Source: Robbsia betulipollinis (GTDB taxonomy: Bacteria; Pseudomonadota; Gammaproteobacteria; Burkholderiales; Burkholderiaceae). From it: a stretch of DNA of 64,000 nt. Shown in pieces: positions 30,547 through 39,678 of the stretch. Location of the stretch: the NCBI RefSeq assembly GCF_026624755.1, contig NZ_JAPMXC010000010.1, positions 176,875 to 240,874 on the forward strand. Reading direction: 5' to 3'. The notes under the pieces are model-generated. The model did not search any database. It saw only the letters and a list, made by a program, of their open reading frames with translations, and had not been told where the DNA came from. Both the position numbers and the translations under genes were made by a program. Position 1 is the first letter of the stretch, and each line of letters opens with the position of its first letter.

Positions 30547-31083
30547 ATGCAAGTATCCAACGTCGCTACCGTCGCTCCTGCAACGGTTTCCCCAGACGTC
30601 GTCCAGCGTCGGCCGTCGCGCGCCGCGCGCGGTTTGGGCCGCGATTTCTGCCGGACTCCCGGTCAGACACGCGGCCGTGGTTTCACGCTCATCGAGGTGA
30701 TGGTCGTGATCGCGATCATCGGCATCCTGGCCGCGCTGATCGTACCGAAGATCATGAGCCGTCCGGACCAGGCGCGGCGTGTCGCCGCCACCCAGGACAT
30801 CGCGACGGTCATGCAGGCGCTGAAACTGTACCGGCTCGACAACGGCCGTTATCCGACGACCGATCAGGGACTGCGCGCGCTGGTCGAGAAGCCGGGCACC
30901 GAGCCGGTGCCGAACAACTGGAAGGACGGCGGCTATGTCGAACGTCTGCCCAGCGATCCGTGGGGCAACCCGTACCAGTACCTGAACCCCGGCGTGCACG
31001 GCGAGGTCGACGTTTTCAGTTATGGCGCCGACGGCAAGGCCGGTGGCGAGGGCAACGACGCGGATATCGGCTCGTGGCAGTGA
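30547..31083 (+). CDS. gspG: Major pseudopilin GspG
   Basis: Main subunit of the type II secretion pseudopilus. The 178-residue precursor has a long leader of about 42 residues before the prepilin-peptidase site GRG/FTLIEVMVVIAIIG, with the conserved Glu at mature position 5. The mature part has the Ca-binding DPWGNPYQYLNPG and SYGADGKAGGEGNDADIGSWQ typical of GspG. The ATG at 30547 follows GAGG; the conserved N-terminal MQ in relatives also supports it. No gspO peptidase is in the window, so a pilD elsewhere must process it. Confidence 0.95.
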   Translation: MQVSNVATVAPATVSPDVVQRRPSRAARGLGRDFCRTPGQTRGRGFTLIEVMVVIAIIGILAALIVPKIMSRPDQARRVAATQDIATVMQALKLYRLDNGRYPTTDQGLRALVEKPGTEPVPNNWKDGGYVERLPSDPWGNPYQYLNPGVHGEVDVFSYGADGKAGGEGNDADIGSWQ

Positions 31084-31153
31084 GCGCCTTGATGGATAAC
31101 CTCAGCTGATTTCCGGTCGCATTTTCCGGACGGCTCTCCCCGGCACCGCCAAC

Positions 31154-31720
31154 ATGATGTCAGCAGCGCCTTTTCCCCGCGTCTTTCCGGCGCGTGTCCG
31201 CGCCGGTTCCCGGCGGGCGGGCGTACGCCCCGTGCAGGCGCGTGCGCCGCAGCGCGGCTTCACCTTGCTCGAAGTGCTGGTGGTGCTGGTGATCGGCGGC
31301 TTGCTGGTTTCGCTCGCCTCCCTGTCTTTCTCGCGCAATCCGCGCACCGACCTGCTGGAACAGGCGCAGCGGCTCGCGCTGGTTTTCGAGACCGCGGGCG
31401 ACGAAGCGCAATTGCGCGCCGCGCCCATCGCATGGCAGCCGATCGCCGGCGGCTACCGGTTCACGGTGCGAGGCCGGGACGGCTGGCGTCCGCTCGCGGA
31501 CGAATTGCTCGGTCCCACGCGCTGGCGGGAACCCATCAATGGCGTCGCGATCCAGCATCCCGGCGAAGGGGGTACCGCGCAGCGGTCGAATACCCTGGTG
31601 TTCGGCACGGAAAGCGTGGGGACGCCGGTGGTCGTCACGTTGTTTTCCGATGCCGGATCGATCAGCATCGCGTCCGATGGCAGCGGCCGCTTCGATGTGG
31701 CATCGGGAGCGGCGCGATGA
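31154..31720 (+). CDS. gspH: Minor pseudopilin GspH
   Basis: Minor pseudopilin of 188 residues with a 34-residue leader and the cleavage/hydrophobic segment QRG/FTLLEVLVVLVIGGLLV. The C-terminal beta-rich domain is weakly conserved as usual. The stop overlaps the start of gspI (ATGA). GspH-I-J-K form the tip complex of the pseudopilus. Confidence 0.93.
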   Translation: MMSAAPFPRVFPARVRAGSRRAGVRPVQARAPQRGFTLLEVLVVLVIGGLLVSLASLSFSRNPRTDLLEQAQRLALVFETAGDEAQLRAAPIAWQPIAGGYRFTVRGRDGWRPLADELLGPTRWREPINGVAIQHPGEGGTAQRSNTLVFGTESVGTPVVVTLFSDAGSISIASDGSGRFDVASGAAR

Positions 31721-32100
31721 AGCCGCGGGCGCGGGGCTTCACGCTGATCGAAGTGCTGGTGGCGCTGGCGATCGTCGCGATCGCGCTGACCAGCGCGCTG
31801 CGCGCCGTGGGCAGCGTCGCCACCGGCAGCGCCGCCCTGCACGACCGCCTGCTGGCCGGCTGGAGCGCCGACAACCGTATCGCGGAGCTTTACCTGCAAC
31901 GCGCCTGGCCGGATATCGGCACGACGACCTTTGCCTGCCCGCAGGGCACACAAATGCTGGTCTGCGTGCAGACGGTGGCGGCAACGCCCAATCCCGTGTT
32001 CCGGCGCGTGGAGGTCTCGGTGCGCAGCGCCGAGACGGGTAATACCTTGTTGGCGGACCTCGTGACGGTGGTGGCGGATGAAACGCGTCGAGCACTCTGA
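31717..32100 (+). CDS. gspI: Minor pseudopilin GspI
   Basis: Short tip pseudopilin of 127 residues. The leader MKPRARG is directly followed by FTLIEVLVALAIVAIALTSAL; two Cys (near FACPQGTQMLVC) probably form a disulfide. The start ATG lies in the gspH stop (ATGA), indicating coupling. The 3' end overlaps gspJ by 23 bases. Confidence 0.94.
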   Translation: MKPRARGFTLIEVLVALAIVAIALTSALRAVGSVATGSAALHDRLLAGWSADNRIAELYLQRAWPDIGTTTFACPQGTQMLVCVQTVAATPNPVFRRVEVSVRSAETGNTLLADLVTVVADETRRAL

Positions 32101-32764
32101 ACGGCGCCGGCGCGCGCGCGCGACGCGGGGTTTCACGCTGATCGAATTGATGATCGCAATCACGATTCTCGCGGTGGTGGCGGTTTTGTCCTGGCGCGGG
32201 CTGGATCAGATCATTCGCGGGCGCGAGGCGATCGCGAACGTGATGGTCGACGAACGCGTGCTGGCCCAGACCTTCGATCAGCTCGGCAGCGATGCCCGCG
32301 CGGCCAGCACCGACGACGATGCGGGGGGAGCGGCGATCGTCGTCGGCGACGGCATGCTGCAGATCGTGCGCTGGCTGTACGCGCCGGGACGCGCGCCGCG
32401 TCTGCAGGTCGTGCGCTACGTGCTCGAGTCCCGTCAGTTGTTCCGGCTGGCGTCGCCGCCGCTGGCGTCGGTCTCGCAGGTGCGCGAAGTGTTGCAGGGG
32501 TCCGGGCAGGGCGGCGACGGCTGGAGCCGGGTCGCCCTGATTCACGGTGTCGGCGCAATGCGCTCGCGCGCGTGGATTGACGACAGGGGGTTGACCGGGA
32601 GCATGTCGGAGGTGAACGAAGCCGCCCGCCTGGCCGTATTGCGTCTGTCGAGCCCGATGAGTCACGACACGCCCCTGTTTCGCACCGTGACCGGCGTCGC
32701 GGTGGATGTCGTGATCGGTGCGAACGCGACGCCCTTCTCGCGCCTCTATCCGGTGGGCCAATGA
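32078..32764 (+). CDS. gspJ: Minor pseudopilin GspJ
   Basis: Tip pseudopilin of 228 residues. The leader MKRVEHSERRRRARATRG is followed by FTLIELMIAITILAVVAVLSWRG, then a globular domain containing ASPPLASVSQVREVL. It overlaps both gspI upstream (23 bases) and gspK downstream (ATGA). Confidence 0.94.
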   Translation: MKRVEHSERRRRARATRGFTLIELMIAITILAVVAVLSWRGLDQIIRGREAIANVMVDERVLAQTFDQLGSDARAASTDDDAGGAAIVVGDGMLQIVRWLYAPGRAPRLQVVRYVLESRQLFRLASPPLASVSQVREVLQGSGQGGDGWSRVALIHGVGAMRSRAWIDDRGLTGSMSEVNEAARLAVLRLSSPMSHDTPLFRTVTGVAVDVVIGANATPFSRLYPVGQ

Positions 32765-33879
32765 CCTTCCCTGCCCCGCGTCGTCGGTCTTGCGAGCGCG
32801 CGCCGCGTCAGCGCGGTGCGGCATTGATCACCGCCTTGCTGGTGGTGACGCTGGCGGCGGTACTGGTGTCCGGCCTGCTCTGGCGCGAGCAGGTGCAGAT
32901 CCGCCGCGTCGAGAATCAGCGGCAGAGCCAGCAGGCGCGCTGGGTGTCGCGCGGCGTCTTCGCGTGGGCGCGGCTGATTCTGCGTTCCGAGGCGGATTCC
33001 GCGCCGGTGACGTACCTGGGCGGGGTCTGGAGCGTGCCGATCGCCGAGACGCGGCTTTCCAGTTTTCTGGGTCGATTCGGCGAGGCCCGCGCCGAGCAGG
33101 GCGCGTCCACCTGGCTGTCGGGTACGATCGAGGATGCGCAGGCGAAATTCAATCTGCGCGACCTGGTGACCGCGGGCGGCGTTTCCGGGTTCGATGTCGA
33201 CCCGGTTTCGCTCGGCGAATTTCGCAAACTGCTGGAGGAACTGGGAATCGACAGCCAGCTCGCGACGCCGGTCGCGCAGCGCATCCGGCAGTCGTTGATG
33301 CGTTCCGTGACACGTGGCCAGCGCGCCGACAGCGGCAACCCCGTGTCCGACGCCATGGCCGGTGCACAGAACGGATCGGGCCGAACCGGCGGTGGCTTCA
33401 CGGACGATCCCGGTCTGGCGGGCAGCGACGACGGTGCCGGCGAGCAGCCGATCCAGATGCACGACGTCGATGCCCTGCTGGATGTTCCCGGCTTCACGCC
33501 GGCCGCGATCGCGCAACTGGCGCCCTTCGTGACGGTGCTGCCGGTGCCAAGCCAGATCAATCTGAACACCGCCCCGGCCGAAGTGATTGCCGCGCGGGTG
33601 CCGCTCCTGTCGCTGGCGCAGGCGCAGGTCTTCGTGCAGAACCGCAAGCAGATTTTCGTGATCAACCTCGCGGATGCGCAGACGCGCCTGGAGCGCATGG
33701 CGCCGGACCTGGGCGGACTCGACCCGGCGCGCTTCGACATCACATCGAATTTTTTTCTGATTCACAGCCGGGTGCGGCATGAAAACGCGGTGGTGGATCG
33801 CGTGGCGCTGGTCTACCGCAACCCCCGCACCCACCAGACGCATGTCATGCAGGTACGCGATGTCCCATCGGCTGAGTAA
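32761..33879 (+). CDS. gspK: Pseudopilus tip protein GspK
   Basis: Large minor pseudopilin that caps the pseudopilus. The 372 residues have the leader MTFPAPRRRSCERAPRQRG/AALITALLVVTLAAVLVSG; as in other GspK proteins the cleavage site is followed by Ala rather than Phe and mature position 5 is not Glu. The alpha domain insert and the helix-hairpin SQINLNTAPAEVIAARVPLL support the call. A Gly/Ser/Asp-rich loop near residues 190-240 looks expanded. Confidence 0.93.
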   Translation: MTFPAPRRRSCERAPRQRGAALITALLVVTLAAVLVSGLLWREQVQIRRVENQRQSQQARWVSRGVFAWARLILRSEADSAPVTYLGGVWSVPIAETRLSSFLGRFGEARAEQGASTWLSGTIEDAQAKFNLRDLVTAGGVSGFDVDPVSLGEFRKLLEELGIDSQLATPVAQRIRQSLMRSVTRGQRADSGNPVSDAMAGAQNGSGRTGGGFTDDPGLAGSDDGAGEQPIQMHDVDALLDVPGFTPAAIAQLAPFVTVLPVPSQINLNTAPAEVIAARVPLLSLAQAQVFVQNRKQIFVINLADAQTRLERMAPDLGGLDPARFDITSNFFLIHSRVRHENAVVDRVALVYRNPRTHQTHVMQVRDVPSAE

Positions 33880-33948
33880 TATCGCAGGGGGAGCGGCGGA
33901 TCCTGCACCGCTGTCGACCGAGCGACGCACACGAAGGATGAAGACGCC

Positions 33949-35685
33949 TTGAGCACCTTGACCGTATTACTGCCGCCGCGCGACGCGGCGCTTTCGCCGC
34001 AGGCGTGGCAATTGCCCGCGCTGCGCTTCGTGCTCACCGACCGGCGTGGACGCACATTGCGCACCGGCGAGGCGCCGCTGACGCTGCTGCCCCCCGCCCG
34101 TACCACGGTGTTGATCGTGGCCGCGCGGGACGTGCTGCTTGTCGATGCGGTGGTGCCGCCGCTCGCGGGTCCGCGTCTGCGACAGGCGCTGCCCAATATC
34201 GTCGAGGACCAGCTGCTGCCCGACGGACCGCCGCCGCATATCGCGCTCGGTCCGGCGCCGGCGGGCCTGCGCAAGACCGCCGCGCGGCGCACGCTGGCGG
34301 CGATCGATCGCGGCTGGCTGCGCTTCCTGCATGAATCGTTCACGGCTGCGGGGCATCGTACGATCCGCGCGGTGCCGATCGTCGCCTGTCTGCCGCTGGC
34401 CGACGTTGCGGTACCGCTCGCCACGGCGACGGCAGGAGAGGATCTTGTCGCGGCGGCAGACGGTCTCGCGGTTCCCGACGCCATCGATGCCGCGGCTGCC
34501 CTCGCCGAAGAGCAGGCGCTGGCCGATACGCGAGCGCTGGCGGCCAGTGCCACGGTGCTGATCGTGGGCATGGGGGCTTCGCCCGCGGCGAGCGGCCAGC
34601 GTCTGCTGGATGCGATGGCGGCCTATCCGGCGTTCGCGCCGGGCGATGTGCCGGGCCTGGCCGCTGCCGGTGGGCAGATGCCGGGCGACGCCCTGTACGA
34701 CGGCGGGCTGTACCAGGTGGGCGCGAGCGATGGCGCGCCCCAGGTCGAGGTGGCGATCCGGCGCCTGCCGCTGCCGGCCGCCGGAGCGCCGGTCATCGGG
34801 GTACCGGCCGAGGGGAGCCGTCTGGCCGGCGAAGGGCTGGCCGTGCCGCTCGATGCGTTGACCGGCACGCTGGAAGCGTTGCTGCCGCCGGCTTCCGGCC
34901 GGGAGGCGACGCCCGAAACGGCGTGGCTGTCGTCCGCCGGCGGTGCTCTGCCCGGACGCGAGGTATTCCGCTTGACCACGCACGCTGCCCTGCCGGAACC
35001 GCTGGTGCCCACGCCGGCCGCGGCACGGGGCCGGGTGGACGGAGCGCGAGGCGCGGCCGCGACGTTCGAGGCCTCCGACGGCGGCGAGGCGGACGCGCGT
35101 CTCGATCAGGCATTGCGTAGTGTCGGCCTGATCGCCCGGCCGATCGATTTCGGCGCGCTCGCGCTGGCCGCGCGCGAATCGACATTCGATCTGTGCCAGT
35201 TCGAATTCGCGGCCCAGCCGTGGCGGCTGCGCCCGGGCGTCTGGGGCCAGTTGCGTCTGCCGCTCGGTCTGCTGGCCGCGAGCGTGGTCGTCGCGGTGCT
35301 GGGTCTGAACCTGCAATGGCGGCAACTCGCGCGCGAACGCGACGCGATCCAGACGCGCATGACGGAATTGCTGCTGGAGGCGTTCCCGCGCACCAGCGTG
35401 GTGCTCGACCCCGCCGCGCAGATGACCCGTTCGCTCGATGCGCTGCGGGTGGCGGCCGGCGAGCTGTCGCCGGACGATTTTCTCTCGCTGACGAACGGGC
35501 TGGCGGCGTCGCTGGGCGCGATTCCCCGTACCGCCATCGATTCCCTCGACTATGATCGCCAGGACTTGCAGCTGACCTTCCGTCCCGACGCGAAGATCGA
35601 CGGCGATTTCCGCCAGCGGCTTTCGCAGAACGGGCTGGACGGAAGTTTCGACGGCAAGCGCTGGACGATCAGGAGTATCCGATGA
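33949..35685 (+). CDS. gspL: Type II secretion protein GspL
   Basis: Bitopic inner-membrane protein that recruits GspE to the platform and binds GspM. The 578 residues comprise an actin-like cytoplasmic domain, a single membrane helix at about 438-456 (GLLAASVVVAVLGLNL) and a C-terminal ferredoxin-like periplasmic domain. The start is TTG at 33949, supported by GAAGGA upstream; an ATG at 33938 opens only a four-codon frame. It is longer than I expect for GspL, with extra Gly/Ala/Pro-rich sequence before the membrane helix (about 210-400). The stop overlaps gspM. Confidence 0.92.
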   Translation: MSTLTVLLPPRDAALSPQAWQLPALRFVLTDRRGRTLRTGEAPLTLLPPARTTVLIVAARDVLLVDAVVPPLAGPRLRQALPNIVEDQLLPDGPPPHIALGPAPAGLRKTAARRTLAAIDRGWLRFLHESFTAAGHRTIRAVPIVACLPLADVAVPLATATAGEDLVAAADGLAVPDAIDAAAALAEEQALADTRALAASATVLIVGMGASPAASGQRLLDAMAAYPAFAPGDVPGLAAAGGQMPGDALYDGGLYQVGASDGAPQVEVAIRRLPLPAAGAPVIGVPAEGSRLAGEGLAVPLDALTGTLEALLPPASGREATPETAWLSSAGGALPGREVFRLTTHAALPEPLVPTPAAARGRVDGARGAAATFEASDGGEADARLDQALRSVGLIARPIDFGALALAARESTFDLCQFEFAAQPWRLRPGVWGQLRLPLGLLAASVVVAVLGLNLQWRQLARERDAIQTRMTELLLEAFPRTSVVLDPAAQMTRSLDALRVAAGELSPDDFLSLTNGLAASLGAIPRTAIDSLDYDRQDLQLTFRPDAKIDGDFRQRLSQNGLDGSFDGKRWTIRSIR

Positions 35686-36185
35686 AAGCGATCCTCATCG
35701 CATGGTGGGACGAGCGCAACGCGCGCGAAAAGCGCTTGCTGGCCCTGGGCGCGGCGATCATCGTCCTGCTGCTTTTCTATCAGGTGCTGGTCGCGCCCGC
35801 GCGCGATGGCAGCGCGGCGATCCGCGCGGCCCTGCCGACGATGAAACAGCAACTGACGACGATGGAAGGCCAGGCGGGCGAGGCGAAACGGCTGGCCGGC
35901 GTCGCGCATACCGTGGCGCCCAGCGGCGACAGCCTCGTCAATGGCGTCTCCGCGTCGCTGACGGACCGCGGGTTGGCGCCCACGAAGGTGGAACTGGCCG
36001 GCAACGCGGTGCAGGTCGAGATGAAGAACGTCGCGTTCGCGCGCTGGATCGGCTGGCTCGACGACGCGCGCAGGCAACTGAAGGTGAAGGTGTCGCAGAC
36101 GCACGTCACGCCGTCGGGCAACAGCGGGCGCGTGGACATCCGCGCGACGCTCGATGCCGGACCGCTCGACCGCCAGGCGCGCTGA
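35682..36185 (+). CDS. gspM: Type II secretion protein GspM
   Basis: Bitopic platform protein, partner of GspL. The 167 residues start MKAILIAWWDERNAREKRLLALGAAIIVLLLFYQ, with a short cytoplasmic start and one membrane helix (about 23-40), and the remainder is a periplasmic ferredoxin-like domain. The ATG overlaps the gspL stop. Size and topology are standard. Confidence 0.93.
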   Translation: MKAILIAWWDERNAREKRLLALGAAIIVLLLFYQVLVAPARDGSAAIRAALPTMKQQLTTMEGQAGEAKRLAGVAHTVAPSGDSLVNGVSASLTDRGLAPTKVELAGNAVQVEMKNVAFARWIGWLDDARRQLKVKVSQTHVTPSGNSGRVDIRATLDAGPLDRQAR

Positions 36186-36187
36186 CG

Positions 36188-37135
36188 ATGGCGCCGACTC
36201 CGCCCCGCGACCCGGCGGCCGTCCCGCCCCCCCCGCGTCCGTCCCGGAGCGGTTCCTGGCGGCCGTCGCTACGGCGGCCGTCGCCACGGCGGCGGCCGGC
36301 AGCGGACGCACTGCCGGCCGCCAGGATCGCCGGCGGCGCCCCCGGGTGGCGGTCCCCGGGCGGGCGCTGGCGCGCGTGGCTGCGGGTGCTGCCCTGGCTG
36401 CTCGTGGTCTGCGTGGCCTGTCTCGCCACCGTGCTGGTGCTGTTGCCCGCCGCCTGGATCGTTCCCCGTTTCGCCGCGGCCACCGGCGGGCGCGTCAGTC
36501 TTGTCGATCCGCAGGGTTCGTTGTGGCACGGCTCGGCGCGTCTGATGCTGTCGGCCGGCAGCGATGCCGAGGGCGCGACCGTGATGCCTAACCGGATCGC
36601 GTGGACCACGCGCGCCTGGCCGCTGCTGAGCGGACATCTGCGCATGGTGATGCGGGAGGAGCAGCCGCAGGCGCTGCCGGTCCTGCTGGATGCGCGCTGG
36701 GACGGCACGACCCTGTCGGCTGGCGGACTCGCGGTGCCGGCGGGTTTGCTGACCGGCCTGGGCGCGCCGTTCAATACCCTCGACTTTCAGGGCGACATGC
36801 GCCTGGACTGGACCGAGTGGCGTCTGATCGGGGATCGCGCGTATGGCGGTCTGGTCGTGAGTCTGCGCGACCTGAGTTCCCGCGTTTCGCTGGTGCGCCC
36901 GCTCGGTACCTATCGTGCCACGGTGACCGCCGCCGGCCAGGAGGGCACGCTCGTCGTGGAGACGCTTTCCGGGCCGCTGACGGTGAGCGGCGACGGTCAG
37001 TTCCGCGATGGCCGGATGAATTTTGCCGGCAGGGTGAGCAGCAGCGACGAAGCGCGGCCGAATCTGGCGGGACTCCTGAACCTGATGGGTCGCCCGCTTG
37101 GGGACGGCGCGCACGCATTGAGTTTCGTGCGCTAG
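36188..37135 (+). CDS. gspN: Type II secretion protein GspN
   Basis: Last gene of the gsp operon, an inner-membrane-anchored periplasmic protein whose role is uncertain and which many systems lack. The 315 residues have an unusually long Pro/Arg-rich cytoplasmic start (1-65) before the membrane helix (about 66-93, WLLVVCVACLATVLVLLPAAWIV). The periplasmic part shows VSLVDPQGSLWHGSARL, a GspN signature. The ATG is two bases after the gspM stop. The Pro/Arg tract may simply reflect a start chosen too far upstream, but no later Met precedes the helix. Confidence 0.88.
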   Translation: MAPTPPRDPAAVPPPPRPSRSGSWRPSLRRPSPRRRPAADALPAARIAGGAPGWRSPGGRWRAWLRVLPWLLVVCVACLATVLVLLPAAWIVPRFAAATGGRVSLVDPQGSLWHGSARLMLSAGSDAEGATVMPNRIAWTTRAWPLLSGHLRMVMREEQPQALPVLLDARWDGTTLSAGGLAVPAGLLTGLGAPFNTLDFQGDMRLDWTEWRLIGDRAYGGLVVSLRDLSSRVSLVRPLGTYRATVTAAGQEGTLVVETLSGPLTVSGDGQFRDGRMNFAGRVSSSDEARPNLAGLLNLMGRPLGDGAHALSFVR

Positions 37136-37288
37136 GCGTGGTGCGCGGGGAACGACCGCGCGCGACCCGTGCACCGATGTAACCACGGGTAATCACAAAG
37201 CCCGGGAAAAGCGTCAGAATGCGGCATCGGGGATGCCGCCGGGCCCATTCCTCTCCCCGCCGCGCCCGGTCGCGACCGGCCCTCATGC

Positions 37289-38920
37289 ATGACACGTATG
37301 ACACGCACCACACGTATGACATCGAAGAATGCCACGCCTTGCAGTTCCCTGTTCACGTCGACGCCCTCCCCGGCGCCCGGGGACGCCCGGTCCGGACCGG
37401 GCGCGCACGCCGCGCCGCGCGCTTTCCGGCACCGCGGGCGCCGCTGGGCGCTGTCCACGGTATGTGCCGCGCTGAGCGCCGGTGCCGGCCTGGCGGGCTG
37501 CACGATCGGGCCCGATTACAGCCGGCCGACCCTGTCGGTACCGGCGGCCTACAAGGAAACGCCCGCCGGCTGGAAAGTCGCGCAGCCGGCGGATCATGCA
37601 GACCGCGGCGCCTGGTGGGAAATTTTCGGTGACCCGGTGCTCGACGGGCTGATCGAGAAAGCGAACCGCTCGAATCAATCGATCGCGTCGTACCAGGCGG
37701 CCTATCGGCAGGCGGGGGCACTGGTGGCCCAGGCGCGCGCCGGCTACTTCCCGACGCTCGGCGCCAGCGCCAGCACGACCCGCGCCGGTTCCGGCACCGC
37801 CACCGGCAATACGTCGCACAGCTATGCGACGTCGCTGACCGCCTCGTGGGAACCCGATCTCTGGGGCAGCATCAGCCGCGACGTGGCCGCTGAGCGCGCC
37901 AGCCAGCAGGGTGCCGAGGCGAATCTGGCGAACGCCCGTCTATCGGTGCAGGGCACCCTCGCGCAGGATTACTTCGCGTTGCGCGGCCTGGATGCGGCAC
38001 AGGCGCTGTACGATCGGACCGTCACGGCCTACACGCAGTCGCTGGCGGTGACGCAGAACCGCTACAACGTGGGTGTCGCCGGCCGTGCCGATGTCGTTCA
38101 GGCACAGACGCAATTGCAAAGCGCGCAGGCCTCGGCGAAGGACAACCAGATCAGCCGCGCGCAATACGAACATGCGATCGCGGTGCTGGTCGGCGAATCC
38201 GCGTCGACGTTCTCGATCGCGGCCGCGCCGCTGGACGCCCAGCCGCCGACCATCCCGATCAGTCTGCCCGGCGCCCTGCTGGAGCGGCGTCCCGACGTCG
38301 CGGCGGCGGAGCGGACGGCGGCGGCGGCGAACGAGCAGATCGGCATCGCGCAGGCGGCCTTCTTCCCCACGCTGACCCTGTCGGCATCGGGTGGCTTCGA
38401 CAGCACGTCGATCGCCAACTGGCTGACCGCTCCGGCGCGCTTCTGGTCGCTCGGCCCCTCGCTCGCGGCGACGCTGTTCGACGGCGGCCTGCGGCATGCG
38501 AAGGTCGACGCGGCCCGGGCGGTATACGACCAGGAGGCCGCGACGTACCGCGCCACCGTGCTGGCGGCCTTCCAGGACGTCGAGGACAATCTGGCGAGCC
38601 TGCGGATCCTGGCGGACGAGGAAACGATCGAGCGTCAGGCGGTGGCGTCCGCCGAGCAGGCGCTGGCGATCGTGACCAATTCCTACAAGGCGGGGACGAC
38701 GACGTTTCTCGATGTGCTGACCGCGCAGGCGACGGCGTTCACTGCGCAGCGCAGCCTGGTCGACATTCAGAGCCGGCGCATGGTGTCGGCGGCGGGTCTG
38801 ATCAAGGCACTGGGCGGTGGCTGGGATGGATTGGGCAGCGGCGATGCGCAGGCGGTGCAGGCGACATCGCCGACGGCGCCCGCCGCCCCCGCCACGGCGC
38901 CGGTTCGGTCCACGTCTTAG
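37289..38920 (+). CDS. Outer-membrane efflux lipoprotein (NodT/OprM type)
   Basis: TolC-like channel of a tripartite efflux pump. The 543-residue precursor has a lipobox LAGC at about residue 71, so it is lipidated, followed by IGPDYSRPTLSVPAAYKE, a family mark. Two repeated outer-membrane efflux domains of alpha-barrel coiled coil follow (GERRPDVAAAE-like block ERRPDVAAAERTAAAANEQ). An Ala/Pro/Thr tail ends it. The first codons contain a short repeat (MTRMTRTTRMTS), leaving starts at 37289, 37298 and 37316 all possible. No RND pump or adaptor is adjacent, so it is an orphan here; a pump elsewhere is implied. Confidence 0.92.
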   Translation: MTRMTRTTRMTSKNATPCSSLFTSTPSPAPGDARSGPGAHAAPRAFRHRGRRWALSTVCAALSAGAGLAGCTIGPDYSRPTLSVPAAYKETPAGWKVAQPADHADRGAWWEIFGDPVLDGLIEKANRSNQSIASYQAAYRQAGALVAQARAGYFPTLGASASTTRAGSGTATGNTSHSYATSLTASWEPDLWGSISRDVAAERASQQGAEANLANARLSVQGTLAQDYFALRGLDAAQALYDRTVTAYTQSLAVTQNRYNVGVAGRADVVQAQTQLQSAQASAKDNQISRAQYEHAIAVLVGESASTFSIAAAPLDAQPPTIPISLPGALLERRPDVAAAERTAAAANEQIGIAQAAFFPTLTLSASGGFDSTSIANWLTAPARFWSLGPSLAATLFDGGLRHAKVDAARAVYDQEAATYRATVLAAFQDVEDNLASLRILADEETIERQAVASAEQALAIVTNSYKAGTTTFLDVLTAQATAFTAQRSLVDIQSRRMVSAAGLIKALGGGWDGLGSGDAQAVQATSPTAPAAPATAPVRSTS

Positions 38921-38924
38921 AGGG

Positions 38925-39674
38925 TCAGCCCGCCGGCTCGCGGTCCAGTTCCGGATAGTGGCGGAAGATGCCCTGCTCGTTGAACGGCAGGCGCCGTCGG
39001 GAGGCGAGATAGGCGGCCAGCCGTTCGCGCGCGGCGACATTGCGGCGCAGTGCGGCGACGCGCGGAAAACGCTGTGCGAAGTCCCGCATGCCGCGCGGGA
39101 ACGCGTAGTGCAGGCCTTCGACCAGCTGGAATAGCGACAGGTCCGCATAGCTCGCCTCCGGCGTCGCGAGCCAGCCGCCGGCCGCGGGATTGCGCGCGAT
39201 GACCTGATCGAAATAGCCGAGGAACTTGGGGATGCGTGTGTCGATGAAATCTCCCGCGCGCACCCGAGCCGACGCTTTCTGATCTTCGTAATACAGACCG
39301 CTGGCGATGGGATGATGCGTGTCGTGGGCTTCCGTGACGGCGTCGGCGATCGTCAGTTGCAGGCCGTTGATGAACAAACGCCGCGCTTCCTCGGCAGGCG
39401 CGAGCGAGAGGCGCGGCCCGAGGAAAAACAGGATATTGGCGGTCTGCGCGATCCACTGTTCGCCGGCCTTCAGGAACGGCGGCGCAAAGGGCTGCCGCAG
39501 GGGCGCGGCGTCGGCGGCGTCGCCCGACGGATCCGCCATCAGCGCCTGCATCGCCGCCATGCCGTTTGCCTGGCGCGCGACGTCGACATAGTCCGCGCCG
39601 GCATCCTCCAGCGCGAGCCGCACGAATTCCCCGCGTCCCTGCAGCATCGGCCAGTAATAGAGTTCATAGCGCAT
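38925..39674 (-). CDS. Glutathione S-transferase family protein
   Basis: Predicted cytosolic GST of 249 residues. The start MRYELYYWPMLQGRGEFVRLAL is a thioredoxin-fold domain with the catalytic Tyr/Ser region near residue 7 and the QTANILFFLG glutathione-binding turn; the C-terminal all-helical domain ends with HYPELDREPAG. The ATG is only four bases after the gshA stop, so glutathione synthesis and use are encoded in one operon. The substrate is unknown. Confidence 0.87.
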   Translation of the reverse strand: MRYELYYWPMLQGRGEFVRLALEDAGADYVDVARQANGMAAMQALMADPSGDAADAAPLRQPFAPPFLKAGEQWIAQTANILFFLGPRLSLAPAEEARRLFINGLQLTIADAVTEAHDTHHPIASGLYYEDQKASARVRAGDFIDTRIPKFLGYFDQVIARNPAAGGWLATPEASYADLSLFQLVEGLHYAFPRGMRDFAQRFPRVAALRRNVAARERLAAYLASRRRLPFNEQGIFRHYPELDREPAG

Positions 39675-39678
39675 CGGC

